Under the pieces are notes generated by a model. It searched no databases and was not told the origin of the DNA. It saw only the letters and a list, made by a program, of their open reading frames with translations. A DNA stretch of 64,000 nucleotides from JALOLG01 sp963722415 (GTDB taxonomy: Bacteria > Actinomycetota > Acidimicrobiia > Acidimicrobiales > Ilumatobacteraceae). Below are positions 28,654 to 36,021 of the stretch, in pieces. Every line of letters starts with the position of its first letter. Positions within the stretch are counted from its first letter, which is position 1. Position numbers and translations under genes: made by a program. Location: NCBI GenBank assembly GCA_963722415.1, contig CAVRNI010000049.1:20543-84542 (forward strand), written 5' to 3'.

Positions 28654-29716
28654 ATGAGCGAGCCGTTCGGGGTCTATCTCCACATCCCGTTCTGCGCCGC
28701 GAAGTGCGACTACTGCGCGTTCGCGACCTGGACCGACCGCCACCACCTGATCGACACCTACCTGCGCGCCCTGACCGTCGACATCGGCCGCGCCATCGAC
28801 GACGGCATGCCGCCGGCGACGAGTGTGTTCGTCGGCGGCGGCACGCCCTCGCTCGTCCCGGGGGCGGACCTGGCGGAGGTGCTGAGGGCGATCCCGGTCG
28901 TGGGTGGTGCTGAGATCACGGTCGAGTGCAATCCCGACGACGTCACGGTCGAGCTCCTCACCGAGTACGCCACGGCGGGCGTCAACCGGGTGAGCATCGG
29001 GGTGCAGTCGATGGTCGGCCACGTGCTCGGCTCGCTCGGCCGCAGCCACGACCAGCGCAACATCGAGACGGCCGTGGCGGCGGTCCGAACGGTGGGTTTG
29101 CCGACCTTCAATCTCGACGTGATCTACGGCGCGGCGGGCGAGCGGCTCGTCCGATTGGCGCACGACGGTGGAGTCGATCCTCGACCTCGACCCGCCGCAC
29201 GTGTCGGCGTACGCACTGACGATCGAGGCCGGCACACCGCTCGCCACCCAGCCGGCGCGGCATCCCGACGACGACGACCAGGCCGACAAGTACGAGCTGG
29301 CGGACGCCGCCTTCACCGCCGCCGGCCTCGAGAACTACGAGGTCTCGAACTGGGCGCGCCACGGGCACGAGTGCCGGCACAACCTCCTGTACTGGCGGCA
29401 GCAGGACTACACCGGCTTCGGGTGCGCGGCCCACTCACATCGGGCCGGGCGGCGGTGGTGGAACGTGCGCACACCCGATCGGTACATCGAGCTCGTCGAC
29501 CAGCACCTGCCGACCGAGGCGTCCGGCGAGACGCTCGACGACGAGACCCGTCGGATCGAAGGGCTGCAGCTGGCGCTGCGGATGCGCGACGGCGTTCCCG
29601 ACGAGGCGCTCGACGGCGGCGACCTCGACGGCCTGGTCGAACGGATCGGGGACCGCTGGGTGCTCACCCGCTCCGGCCGCCTCCTCGCCAACGCGATCTC
29701 GTTGCAGCTGCACTGA
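28654..29716 (+). CDS. hemW: HemW-type radical SAM heme chaperone (one frameshift)
   Basis: The N-terminal part carries the radical SAM cluster motif CAAKCDYC (residues 15-22) after GVYLHIPF. The SAM-binding VFVGGGTPSLVPG and TVECNPDDVT, and GVNRVSIGVQSMV, follow. The frame breaks near 29141. The second part continues with LDLDPPHVSAYALTIEAGTP, GLENYEVSNWARHG and CRHNLLYWRQQDYTGFG. HemW inserts heme into respiratory enzymes; older annotation calls it coproporphyrinogen III oxidase HemN-like. It lies next to the hrcA-dnaJ-rsmE block as in many Gram-positives. A hairpin repeat follows its stop. Confidence 0.88.
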
Positions 29717-29726
29717 TCCCCCACCT

Positions 29727-29775
29727 GTTTGTGTCACCGCAACCGGCGATCCTCGCCGATGTCGGTGACACAAAC
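29727..29775. repeat. 49-bp double hairpin repeat, copy 1
   Basis: GTTTGTGTCACCG at 29727-29739 pairs perfectly with CGGTGACACAAAC at 29763-29775, and an inner CGGCGA/TCGCCG hairpin lies between. The same 49-base element recurs at 46956-47004 with four differences, all in the middle. It lies 10 bases after the hemW stop and before the convergent oxygenase gene. Confidence 0.8.
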
Positions 29776-29810
29776 CGGGGTTCGAGGCGGTCGAGTCGTC
29801 GAGGCGTCCG

Positions 29811-30806
29811 TCAGCGGGTCGCGTCGAGGCGGGCGAACAGCTCGGGGAAGACCTTGGCGACCTTCGCGGTGAGGTACTCGCCGTACGTGCCCTCCCAGAG
29901 CCGCACGCTGCTGGCGTCCCACCGCCGCTCGGCATCGTCGGAGGGCGGCGACCCATCGAGTGGGAGCGGCACGACCTCGGCATCCCAGGATGGATCGAAG
30001 AAGAACGGGAACGACAGCCGGCTCTTGCCGCTCAGATTGCGGACGCGGTGCGGCGTCGACCGGTACCGGCCGACCGTCAGGCGGTCGAGCATGTCGCCGA
30101 GGTTGCACACGAGCACATCGGGCTCGGCGGGAACGTCGATCCAGCCGTGCGGGCCGTGGACCTGCAGCCCACCGCGGTCGTCTTGGGCGAGCAGCGTCAG
30201 CAAGCCGTAGTCGGTGTGCTCGGCGACTCCCCAGTCGGAGTCGTCGCCGGGCGGGTAGTGGAAGATTCGGAACAGCACGGTCGGATCGGCCGTCATGTGC
30301 TCTTCGAACCAGGTGGGCGTGAGCCCGAGACCGATCGCGATGCCGCGCATGACCGCGGCCGCCACGCGTTCCAGTTCGGTCAGCCATTCCAGGATCGCTG
30401 GGCCGAGGTCGGCCGGCTCGTCCGGGAACAGGTTCGCGCCGTGGAGCGGAACACCGGCGACGACCCGTGGGTGGTCCGGCGGGTGCTCGGCGCCGACGTA
30501 CAGCCCTTCCTTGCGGTCGGGTCGCCCCGACGTCAGCTCGGCACCGACGGGGAACCAGCCTCGCCACGCCGAGCCACCCTTCGGCATCGCGATCGCCTGC
30601 TTGGCGTCGTCGGGTTGGGCGAAGAACTCACGTGCCGCAGCGTCGATCCGGCCCAGCAGATCAGGATCGACACCGTGCCCGATGATGCGGAAGAACCCGA
30701 TGTCACGGCAGGCCTGATCGATCTCGCGGCCGACCGCTTCGATGTCGCCACGACCATCGACGAGCGGCGCCACGTCGATCAACGGGAGGTGGGTCGCGCC
30801 GGTCAC
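29811..30806 (-). CDS. 2-oxoglutarate/Fe(II)-dependent oxygenase of the isopenicillin N synthase family
   Basis: The 331-residue protein begins THLPLIDVAPLVDGRGD. It has the N-terminal DIGFFRIIGHGVD typical of the family. The Fe ligands are AEHTDYGLLTLL (His and Asp of HxD) and STPHRVRN (distal His). RLSFPFFFDP provides the RxS motif for 2-oxoglutarate. These enzymes hydroxylate or oxidise small molecules. The GTG start at 30806 is chosen at the domain onset; the frame upstream runs antisense through the tRNA gene. The substrate is unknown. Confidence 0.85.
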   Translation of the reverse strand: MTGATHLPLIDVAPLVDGRGDIEAVGREIDQACRDIGFFRIIGHGVDPDLLGRIDAAAREFFAQPDDAKQAIAMPKGGSAWRGWFPVGAELTSGRPDRKEGLYVGAEHPPDHPRVVAGVPLHGANLFPDEPADLGPAILEWLTELERVAAAVMRGIAIGLGLTPTWFEEHMTADPTVLFRIFHYPPGDDSDWGVAEHTDYGLLTLLAQDDRGGLQVHGPHGWIDVPAEPDVLVCNLGDMLDRLTVGRYRSTPHRVRNLSGKSRLSFPFFFDPSWDAEVVPLPLDGSPPSDDAERRWDASSVRLWEGTYGEYLTAKVAKVFPELFARLDATR

Positions 30807-30830
30807 GACTGCTAGCGTACGGCCCGCTAC

Positions 30831-30904
30831 GGGCGCGTAGCTCAGTTGGTTAGAGCGCTTCCATGACACGGAAGAGGTCCCGGGTTCGAGTCCCGTCGTG
30901 CCCA
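30831..30904 (+). tRNA. tRNA-Val (anticodon GAC)
   Basis: The full cloverleaf can be drawn. The acceptor stem is GGGCGCG/CGTGCCC, and the D arm is GCTC-AGTTGGTTA-GAGC. The anticodon arm is CTTCC-ATGACAC-GGAAG with GAC at positions 34-36, and the T loop is TTCGAGT. The outermost T-stem pair is a C/T mismatch. CCA is not encoded. Its 3' part is duplicated at 33580. Confidence 0.92.
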
Positions 30905-30920
30905 CTGAAGCCCTGGTAGA
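30885..30920 (+). repeat. Left copy of the tRNA 3'-end direct repeat (putative attL)
   Basis: TTCGAGTCCCGTCGTGC followed by an ACTGAAG-CCTGGTAGA block covers the T loop, the acceptor strand and 16 bases beyond the tRNA. The same block recurs at 33580-33616 with one mismatch and one indel. Confidence 0.65.
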
Positions 30921-30936
30921 TCGGTATTTCCGTGGT

Positions 30937-32195
30937 TCAGCCCGTCCGGACGATGTGTACCAACTTCTTGATCGCGTCGACGAGGCCATTCGGTTGGACG
31001 GCTGACGGCGAGGCGCCAGGGTGCTGTGGCGCGATACGCGCGCGGAGCGCCCCCGGCCGGATCGTGAAGTGCAGCGGCGGATCGAATACGAACGCCTCGC
31101 CGTCGACACCGGCCGGGACCGGGCTGTTCGACTCGACCGTGAACGACGGCACCGTCCATTGCTTCCACGTTGGTCGGTACCGGCCGTTCGCGGGGCAGCG
31201 AGCACCGTGACACCGAGCAGACCGTCGTCGATGCGTGGGCGCGTGCCCGAGCCGATCACCGTGCCCAATCGGTAGGAGTTGTTCGAGACCATGACGACGA
31301 TCGCTCTCCGACCGGCGATGTCGATCGGGCCCTCGTACCGCAGTTCGTGGTCGCCCGACGGGGCCGAGCCGACGAACTCGGGCAAGGTGTCGAGCATCGT
31401 CTGCAGCTTCGCGTCGCGATAGCCCGCGCTCTGGACGGCCTGTGCATACAGGCCGAGGGACACGTTGTTCACGAACACCCGACCATTCACCTCGGCCAGA
31501 TCGACGCGACGTTCGCCGCCGTTGACCAACGCATCGAGTGCGCCGACGACGTCGTCGCGGTTGACCCCGAGGTCGAGGGCGAAGTGGTTCCGGGTGCCCG
31601 CCGGGATGCATGCGAACGGCAGGTCATGCTCGGCCGCGATCGTGGCCACCAGTGCCTGTGTGCCGTCGCCACCCGCAGCCGCAAGCGCATCGGCACCTCG
31701 GGCAACGGCGTCGCGGACCAACACTCGGAGATCGTCGCCGGGGCGAAGCTCGATTGGCTCGATGCCTCTCGCTCGCGCCTCGACGTCGATGTGTGCTGCT
31801 GCTGCCTTGCCCCCGCCGGATCGCGGGTTCCAGATCACCACTGCCCGCGTGGGTCGCTCGGCCGGGGGAAGCGCCACGTGGATCCGGAAGGCTCGGCGCG
31901 CGGCGACCGTGCTGAGCCAGAACAGACCGACGGCCACGAATGCCTCGGCCAGGACCCGCCCGGTCACCAGCACAGCGATGGCTCCGACGAGCAGCCCCCC
32001 GGCGAGGACCACGAGCACCGTCCGGACGCGACCTGGCCGGCGGAACGCCTCCCACACCGTGACGAACGACAGCGCCATCATCGCTGCCATGAACAGACCA
32101 CGCGGGAAGACCTGGATGGAGGTGATCACGAGGGCGACCACCGAAAGGGCCAGCAGGAGGAGTGCGGCGATGGCAGCGAGACGACGGGGCTTCAT
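30937..32195 (-). CDS. Diacylglycerol kinase-like lipid kinase with N-terminal membrane segments (frameshifted)
   Basis: The N-terminus holds hydrophobic stretches (LAAIAALLLLALSVVALVIT, FMAAMMALSFVTVW, LVVLAGGLLVGAIAVLVTG). A DAGK catalytic domain follows with WNPRSGGGKA, AAGGDGTQALVATI, CIPAGTRNHFALDLG and FVNNVSLGLYA. These match the DgkB/YegS/LCB5 family that phosphorylates diacylglycerol or related lipids. The frame breaks near 31199 in a CCCC run, and the C-terminal part (VPSFTVESNSPVPAGVDGEA, FTIRPGALRARI) continues in another frame. It lies just inside the left tRNA repeat. The ATG at 32195 is used. Confidence 0.8.
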
Positions 32196-32338
32196 CAACT
32201 GTTGTCAGTTCCCGGTCGTTCATCGTTGCTCATGGCAACACTTCCTCCCACGAACGGCAGAGATCGACCTGCCCGAGTCAGCCAGCATCCCCTGGGTCAT
32301 CGGCGTGATCATCATATGGACAGTGCAAACCTGGTCGG

Positions 32339-32842
32339 TCACGCTCCGGCGATCTTGCCGGGTTCGGTCTCGGGGAGCAGCCCGGCCTTGCGGGCGGCGA
32401 GCACTCGCTTGGGTCCGCTGGCAGGGGAGAGACCGCGGGCGAGTGCAACGGTGGCGGTGGGCTTGGGACTTTGCAAGGCGACGGCCAGCAGGTAGATCAA
32501 GGCATCGACGGCGAGCGGGTCGTGACCGCTGTGCTTGTCGAGCAGTCCGGGCCAGCCGGTGCCGCCGAGATACTCGCTCTCCAGCGCGGTCTGAATGGTG
32601 TCGCGAAGGGCGATGCGGGCGATGCCGATGGGCGACACATCGTCTCCTCCAGGCAGGGCGGTGCAGCACACCTTGCGGACGGCGAGCTTGCCGACGGTGG
32701 GGGACCATTCGAGCCGGGCCTCCACGTCGTATGGCGAGGTGTCGGTGATGGTGACGGTGACCGAGGCGGGGATCGTCTCGGTGGGGCCGCCGGGCGGGCC
32801 AACGCTGATCCGGCCGCGGCCTGGGGTGATGTCGATGCGCAT
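32339..32842 (-). CDS. Hypothetical protein with a possible C-terminal helix-turn-helix
   Basis: The product has 167 residues from the ATG at 32842 (MRIDITPGRGRISV). The first half looks beta-rich (ASVTVTITDTSPYDVEARLE). The C-terminal part (TATVALARGLSPASGPKRVL, then AARKAGLLPETEPGK) resembles the HTH-like tail of many small actinobacterial hypotheticals. That likeness is by eye and unproven. The gene lies inside the tRNA-bounded segment and is divergent from the exported protein at 32959. An alternative GTG/ATG start at 32872 adds 10 residues. I do not recognise a named family. Confidence 0.5.
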   Translation of the reverse strand: MRIDITPGRGRISVGPPGGPTETIPASVTVTITDTSPYDVEARLEWSPTVGKLAVRKVCCTALPGGDDVSPIGIARIALRDTIQTALESEYLGGTGWPGLLDKHSGHDPLAVDALIYLLAVALQSPKPTATVALARGLSPASGPKRVLAARKAGLLPETEPGKIAGA

Positions 32843-32859
32843 GGGAACAACAGTAGTCG

Positions 32860-32958
32860 GAATATTTACCAAGGTCTGTGGTTAACCAATGTGTACTCAA
32901 CACCACGGTTGAAATACAACCACGGTTCATCAACATCAGAAAGACACAACACATCCTC
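32860..32958 (+). promoter_or_regulatory. AT-richer intergenic region with repeated ACCACGGTT
   Basis: This stretch between two divergent genes is much less GC-rich than its surroundings. It holds the palindrome TGGTTAACCA and two direct copies of ACCACGGTT about 19 bases apart. These look like promoter and operator material for the exported protein, but no factor can be named. Confidence 0.4.
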
Positions 32959-33524
32959 ATGAAGAAGATCATCCTCGGCTTCGTCGCCGCCGCCGCTGTG
33001 GCCGCGCCGCTCGCCCTCTCCGCTGGCTCAGCCAGCGCTGCCACCACCGACGTCAATGGCGTCGTCACCATCAGCAAGGGCGAGATCATGGCCCAGTTCC
33101 CCAACATGAACGAGGCCAAGTTCCAGGCCATCGCCATGGCCGCCGGCCAGTCGCTCACCGGCTCCAACGTGTTCACCGCCACCACCGACACCGTCCTACG
33201 GCTGCTCGGACGGCAACACCTACCACCACTACCGCAACACCATCCTGACCAGCCCGATCGCCCTCACCGAGGTCTACAACGCCTCGGCTAACAAGGTCAC
33301 CGGCTGGAACCTCGGTGCCAAGGTTGCGAGCGTCGTCGACCGAGGACAACACGGGCGGCACCCGCTTCCCGAACTGGAACAGCCCGACCATCTGCCCCGC
33401 GGGCACGTCTTTGGACTTCTCCAAGTACAACGTGGCGCAGAGCCACAGCGACGTGACGTCGTTCAAGTTCAACAACACGCCCGTCAGCTTCGTGGTCAAC
33501 CCGTACGTGGCCCCGGCCGTCTGA
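32959..33524 (+). CDS. Small exported protein of unknown function (two frameshifts)
   Basis: The start MKKIILGFVAAAAVAAPLAL leads into a Sec signal peptide with likely cleavage after GSASA (about residue 27). The mature part reads ATTDVNGVVTISKGEIMAQF and then needs two frame changes. One near 33194 reads YGCSDGNTYHHYRNTILTSP. One near 33342 reads EDNTGGTRFPNWNSP and TSLDFSKYNVAQSHSDVTSF, ending VNPYVAPAV. Both shifts restore coding with sensible codon use, so they are probably sequencing indels. The total is about 188 residues. No family is recognised. It is followed by a strong terminator and then the right tRNA repeat. Confidence 0.65.
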
Positions 33525-33540
33525 TCCACCGCATCACCAC

Positions 33541-33573
33541 AGAAGCCCCGACCCCAAGGGTCGGGGGCTTCTT
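33541..33573 (+). terminator. Rho-independent terminator of the exported protein gene
   Basis: AGAAGCCCCGACCC, a CAA loop, then GGGTCGGGGGCTTCTT form a long GC-rich stem starting 17 bases after the stop at 33524. Its end runs into TTCTTGCATTATT. Confidence 0.85.
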
Positions 33574-33579
33574 GCATTA

Positions 33580-33616
33580 TTCGAGTCCCGTCGTGCACCA
33601 CTGAAGGCCTGGTAGA
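33580..33616 (+). repeat. Right copy of the tRNA-Val 3'-end repeat (putative attR)
   Basis: TTCGAGTCCCGTCGTGC is identical to the tRNA-Val T loop and acceptor strand at 30885-30901. It is followed by ACCACTGAAGGCCTGGTAGA, which matches the sequence just outside the tRNA with one indel and one mismatch. No complete tRNA is present here. Confidence 0.7.
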
Positions 33617-33654
33617 CGCAGTGGCCGCCCCGGCCATGGCGCGGGCCTGCGTGG

Positions 33655-35289
33655 CTAGATCGAGAACGTCTGGCGGGTCGTGACACTGACGTTGTTCGAT
33701 GAGTCCGTCGCGCTGGCCGACAGCGCGAACACACCGGCCACCCTCGCATCGAAGCTGTAGGTCCATTTGGTGATCGACGACCCGGGCGACACGAGTTGGG
33801 CGGCAACAGTCACCTCGGCCGATTGCCAGCCCTTCCCGTTCCAGTACTGCCCACCGTTGAGACGACGGCGGATCGTGACTCTCACGCCCGAAACGCCGAC
33901 ATTGTCGCTTGCGATACCGCTGATCACGGGCCTGACGGGAAGGGTCTCCCCGGGTGCCGGGGTCGTCACCGTGACGACGGGCTTCATGCGCTCGGGCCAG
34001 ACGGTTACGCCGTCGCCGAAGTCGACGTTGACCGTCGGGTCCTCGTCGTCACCGATCACGTCGGTGTGACCGAGTCCGAGTGCCCCGTAACTGTTGTCTC
34101 CCCAGCATCGCAACGCGCCAGTTGCGAGGAGTGCACACGTGTTGTCGCCCCCGCTCGTGACGGTGGCTGCGTCGCCATCCGGACCGAGATCGACATCGAC
34201 CGTCGGGTTCTCGTCGTCACCGATGACGAGGTCTTGGGTTCCCAGCCCGAGTTGTCCGGTGTAGTTCATACCCCAGCAACGCACCGCTCCGTCGGTGAGG
34301 CCGACGCACGTGAACCACTTGCCGGTGCTGACGGCAGTTGCGGTGGCTCCGGCGAGGTCGACGTCGACTGTCGGGGCATCGACGATGTCCCTGTTGCCGA
34401 GTCCGAGCTGTCCTTGTGCTCCGCTTCCCCAACAGCGCACGGCGCCACCGGTGAGCAGCGCGCACGTGTGGTACAGGCTGGCGCTGATGGCGACCGCGGT
34501 CGCCCCGCCGAGATCGACGTTTGCGGTCGGGATCCCGTAGGCGGCAGGAGAGCGCCTGCCGTAACCGAGCCGCCCCGCCTGCCATTCGCCCCAACAGCGC
34601 ACGGCGCCGTCGCTGAGCAGCGCGCACGTGTGCTCGTACCCGGCACTGACCGCGACCGCGGTTGCCCCGTCGAGATCGACGTCGGTCGTCGGGTTCTCGT
34701 CGTCACCGATGTTTCCGGTGTTGCCGAGACCGAGCCGTCCATTCGCAGAGCTTCCCCAGCAGCGCACGGCGCCGTCGCTGAGCACCGCGCACGTGTGGTC
34801 CAGCCCGGCGCTCACGGCGACTGCGGTTGCCCCGTCGAGATCGACGTCGGTCGTCGGGCGCTCGTCGTCACCGATGGTGTCGGTGTTGCCAAGGCCGAGC
34901 TGACCGACCGAGTTGTCGCCCCAGCAGCGCACAGCGCCACCCACGAGAAGCGCGCAGGTGTGATAGCCCCCGGCGGAGATCGCGGTGGCGGTGGCGTCGC
35001 CGAGATCGACGTCGGTCGTCGGGTTCTCGTCGTCACCGATCGTCTCGGTGGTGCCGAGACCGAGCTGCCCACCGTGCGGAAAGTCATTCAGCCCCCAGCA
35101 ACGCACGTGACCGGTGCTCAGAATCGCACAGCTGTGTGCCCCACCGACGCTCACGTACGACGCGCCGCCCACCAGTGGCTGCTCGCCGCGGTCGGCCATC
35201 GCCGGTGATGGCAGCTGGCCGATCAGCACGCCCGACAGCGACGCTGCGATGATCGCGAACCGAACAGTTGTGTTCGCGTGTGGTGCCAC
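33655..35289 (-). CDS. Secreted RCC1-repeat protein
   Basis: The 544-residue product starts at the GTG at 35289, with GGAGG eight bases upstream. A signal peptide covers VRFAIIAASLSGVLIGQ and ends near SPAMA. Seven RCC1-type blade repeats follow, each with a core like CALLSDGAVRCWG and a linker like GQLGLGNTDTIGDDE. These would form a beta-propeller. The C-terminus (VTTPAPGETLPVRPVISGIA, then VTIRRRLNGGQYWNGKGWQ) looks like an Ig-like or carbohydrate-binding beta domain. The protein is probably exported; its partner or substrate is unknown. The repeats are very alike at DNA level, which suggests recent internal duplication. Confidence 0.8.
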   Translation of the reverse strand: MAPHANTTVRFAIIAASLSGVLIGQLPSPAMADRGEQPLVGGASYVSVGGAHSCAILSTGHVRCWGLNDFPHGGQLGLGTTETIGDDENPTTDVDLGDATATAISAGGYHTCALLVGGAVRCWGDNSVGQLGLGNTDTIGDDERPTTDVDLDGATAVAVSAGLDHTCAVLSDGAVRCWGSSANGRLGLGNTGNIGDDENPTTDVDLDGATAVAVSAGYEHTCALLSDGAVRCWGEWQAGRLGYGRRSPAAYGIPTANVDLGGATAVAISASLYHTCALLTGGAVRCWGSGAQGQLGLGNRDIVDAPTVDVDLAGATATAVSTGKWFTCVGLTDGAVRCWGMNYTGQLGLGTQDLVIGDDENPTVDVDLGPDGDAATVTSGGDNTCALLATGALRCWGDNSYGALGLGHTDVIGDDEDPTVNVDFGDGVTVWPERMKPVVTVTTPAPGETLPVRPVISGIASDNVGVSGVRVTIRRRLNGGQYWNGKGWQSAEVTVAAQLVSPGSSITKWTYSFDARVAGVFALSASATDSSNNVSVTTRQTFSI

Positions 35290-35387
35290 TGTGTCGACCT
35301 CCGTGCTCGAGCGTGTGAAGCGCTGCGAGCCGGACCCGCCAATCACTCCACGGATACGTCGAACGGAGTTGCGCGATCCGGGAACGC

Positions 35388-35882
35388 TTACAGCCCGGAA
35401 CCGCGCGCTGTGCCTTGCTTCCACGTGTCGTCGTAGTTGCGGATCAGGCACAACACCTCACGGTCGTCGAGCTCGTCCCAACTACCTTCCGTCGGAGTGA
35501 TCGTGCTGACTCCGTAGACCGAGTACTCGATGGCAATGCCGACGAATTCGCTGAATCGTTCGATGCACCCGTTGTCGGCGAGCTCCTTGATCGATGCCCG
35601 GCCGGGAAATACCGCAGCGCTATCGGCCGACATGTTGAATGCACTAAAGGCCTCGTACATGTGGCTCTCTGTGCACGGAATGGCGTCGACAGCCTCGAAC
35701 GTCGAGCCCGGCACGTCGCCGAAGCAGTCGCCAACGCGGATCCGCAGCGCGCCGACCTCGCCGCCCTCGACGACCGTGCCATTGCTGTCCCTTGTCGAGT
35801 TGTCCTGCCCAGCGACGCCGGAATAACCGACGCCCACCAGCCCGAGACCCGCGACTCCAATGATAAGTTTCGCTACCGCCAT
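35388..35882 (-). CDS. Septum formation-domain protein with an N-terminal membrane anchor
   Basis: The 164-residue protein opens with a hydrophobic stretch (LIIGVAGLGLVGVGYSGVAG). A domain resembling the actinobacterial Septum_form family follows: LRIRVGDCFGDVPG, VDAIPCTESHMYEAFSAF and FPGRASIKELADNGCIERF. It includes four cysteines that could form disulfides outside the membrane. The function of the family is not well known. The gene is lower in GC than its neighbours. It lies between the RCC1 protein and the subtilase, all on the minus strand, in an exported-protein neighbourhood. Confidence 0.7.
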   Translation of the reverse strand: MAVAKLIIGVAGLGLVGVGYSGVAGQDNSTRDSNGTVVEGGEVGALRIRVGDCFGDVPGSTFEAVDAIPCTESHMYEAFSAFNMSADSAAVFPGRASIKELADNGCIERFSEFVGIAIEYSVYGVSTITPTEGSWDELDDREVLCLIRNYDDTWKQGTARGSGL

Positions 35883-35962
35883 GTCGTGTATTCAAGCGGC
35901 GTTCAAGTGGAATCCCACAGAAAACGGAGTGGGCTTGATTCACACTAAACAATGCCTCTGAT

Positions 35963-35990
35963 CGTTCCTGTATTTACCCAATTGGGAACG
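35963..35990 (-). terminator. Candidate terminator hairpin after the subtilase gene
   Basis: CGTTCC at 35963-35968 pairs with GGAACG at 35985-35990, with an inner CCCAATTGGG palindrome. It lies 32 bases beyond the subtilase stop in an AT-rich gap. Confidence 0.4.
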
Positions 35991-36021
35991 ACTCATTGAG
36001 TAGTTGGTGCGTCACGGTGCG

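Noticed and set aside
32220..33191. Minus-strand frame of about 320 codons over the unknown and exported proteins
   Set aside because: It is low-complexity and His/Arg-rich. The exported protein and the 32339-32842 gene explain the region better.
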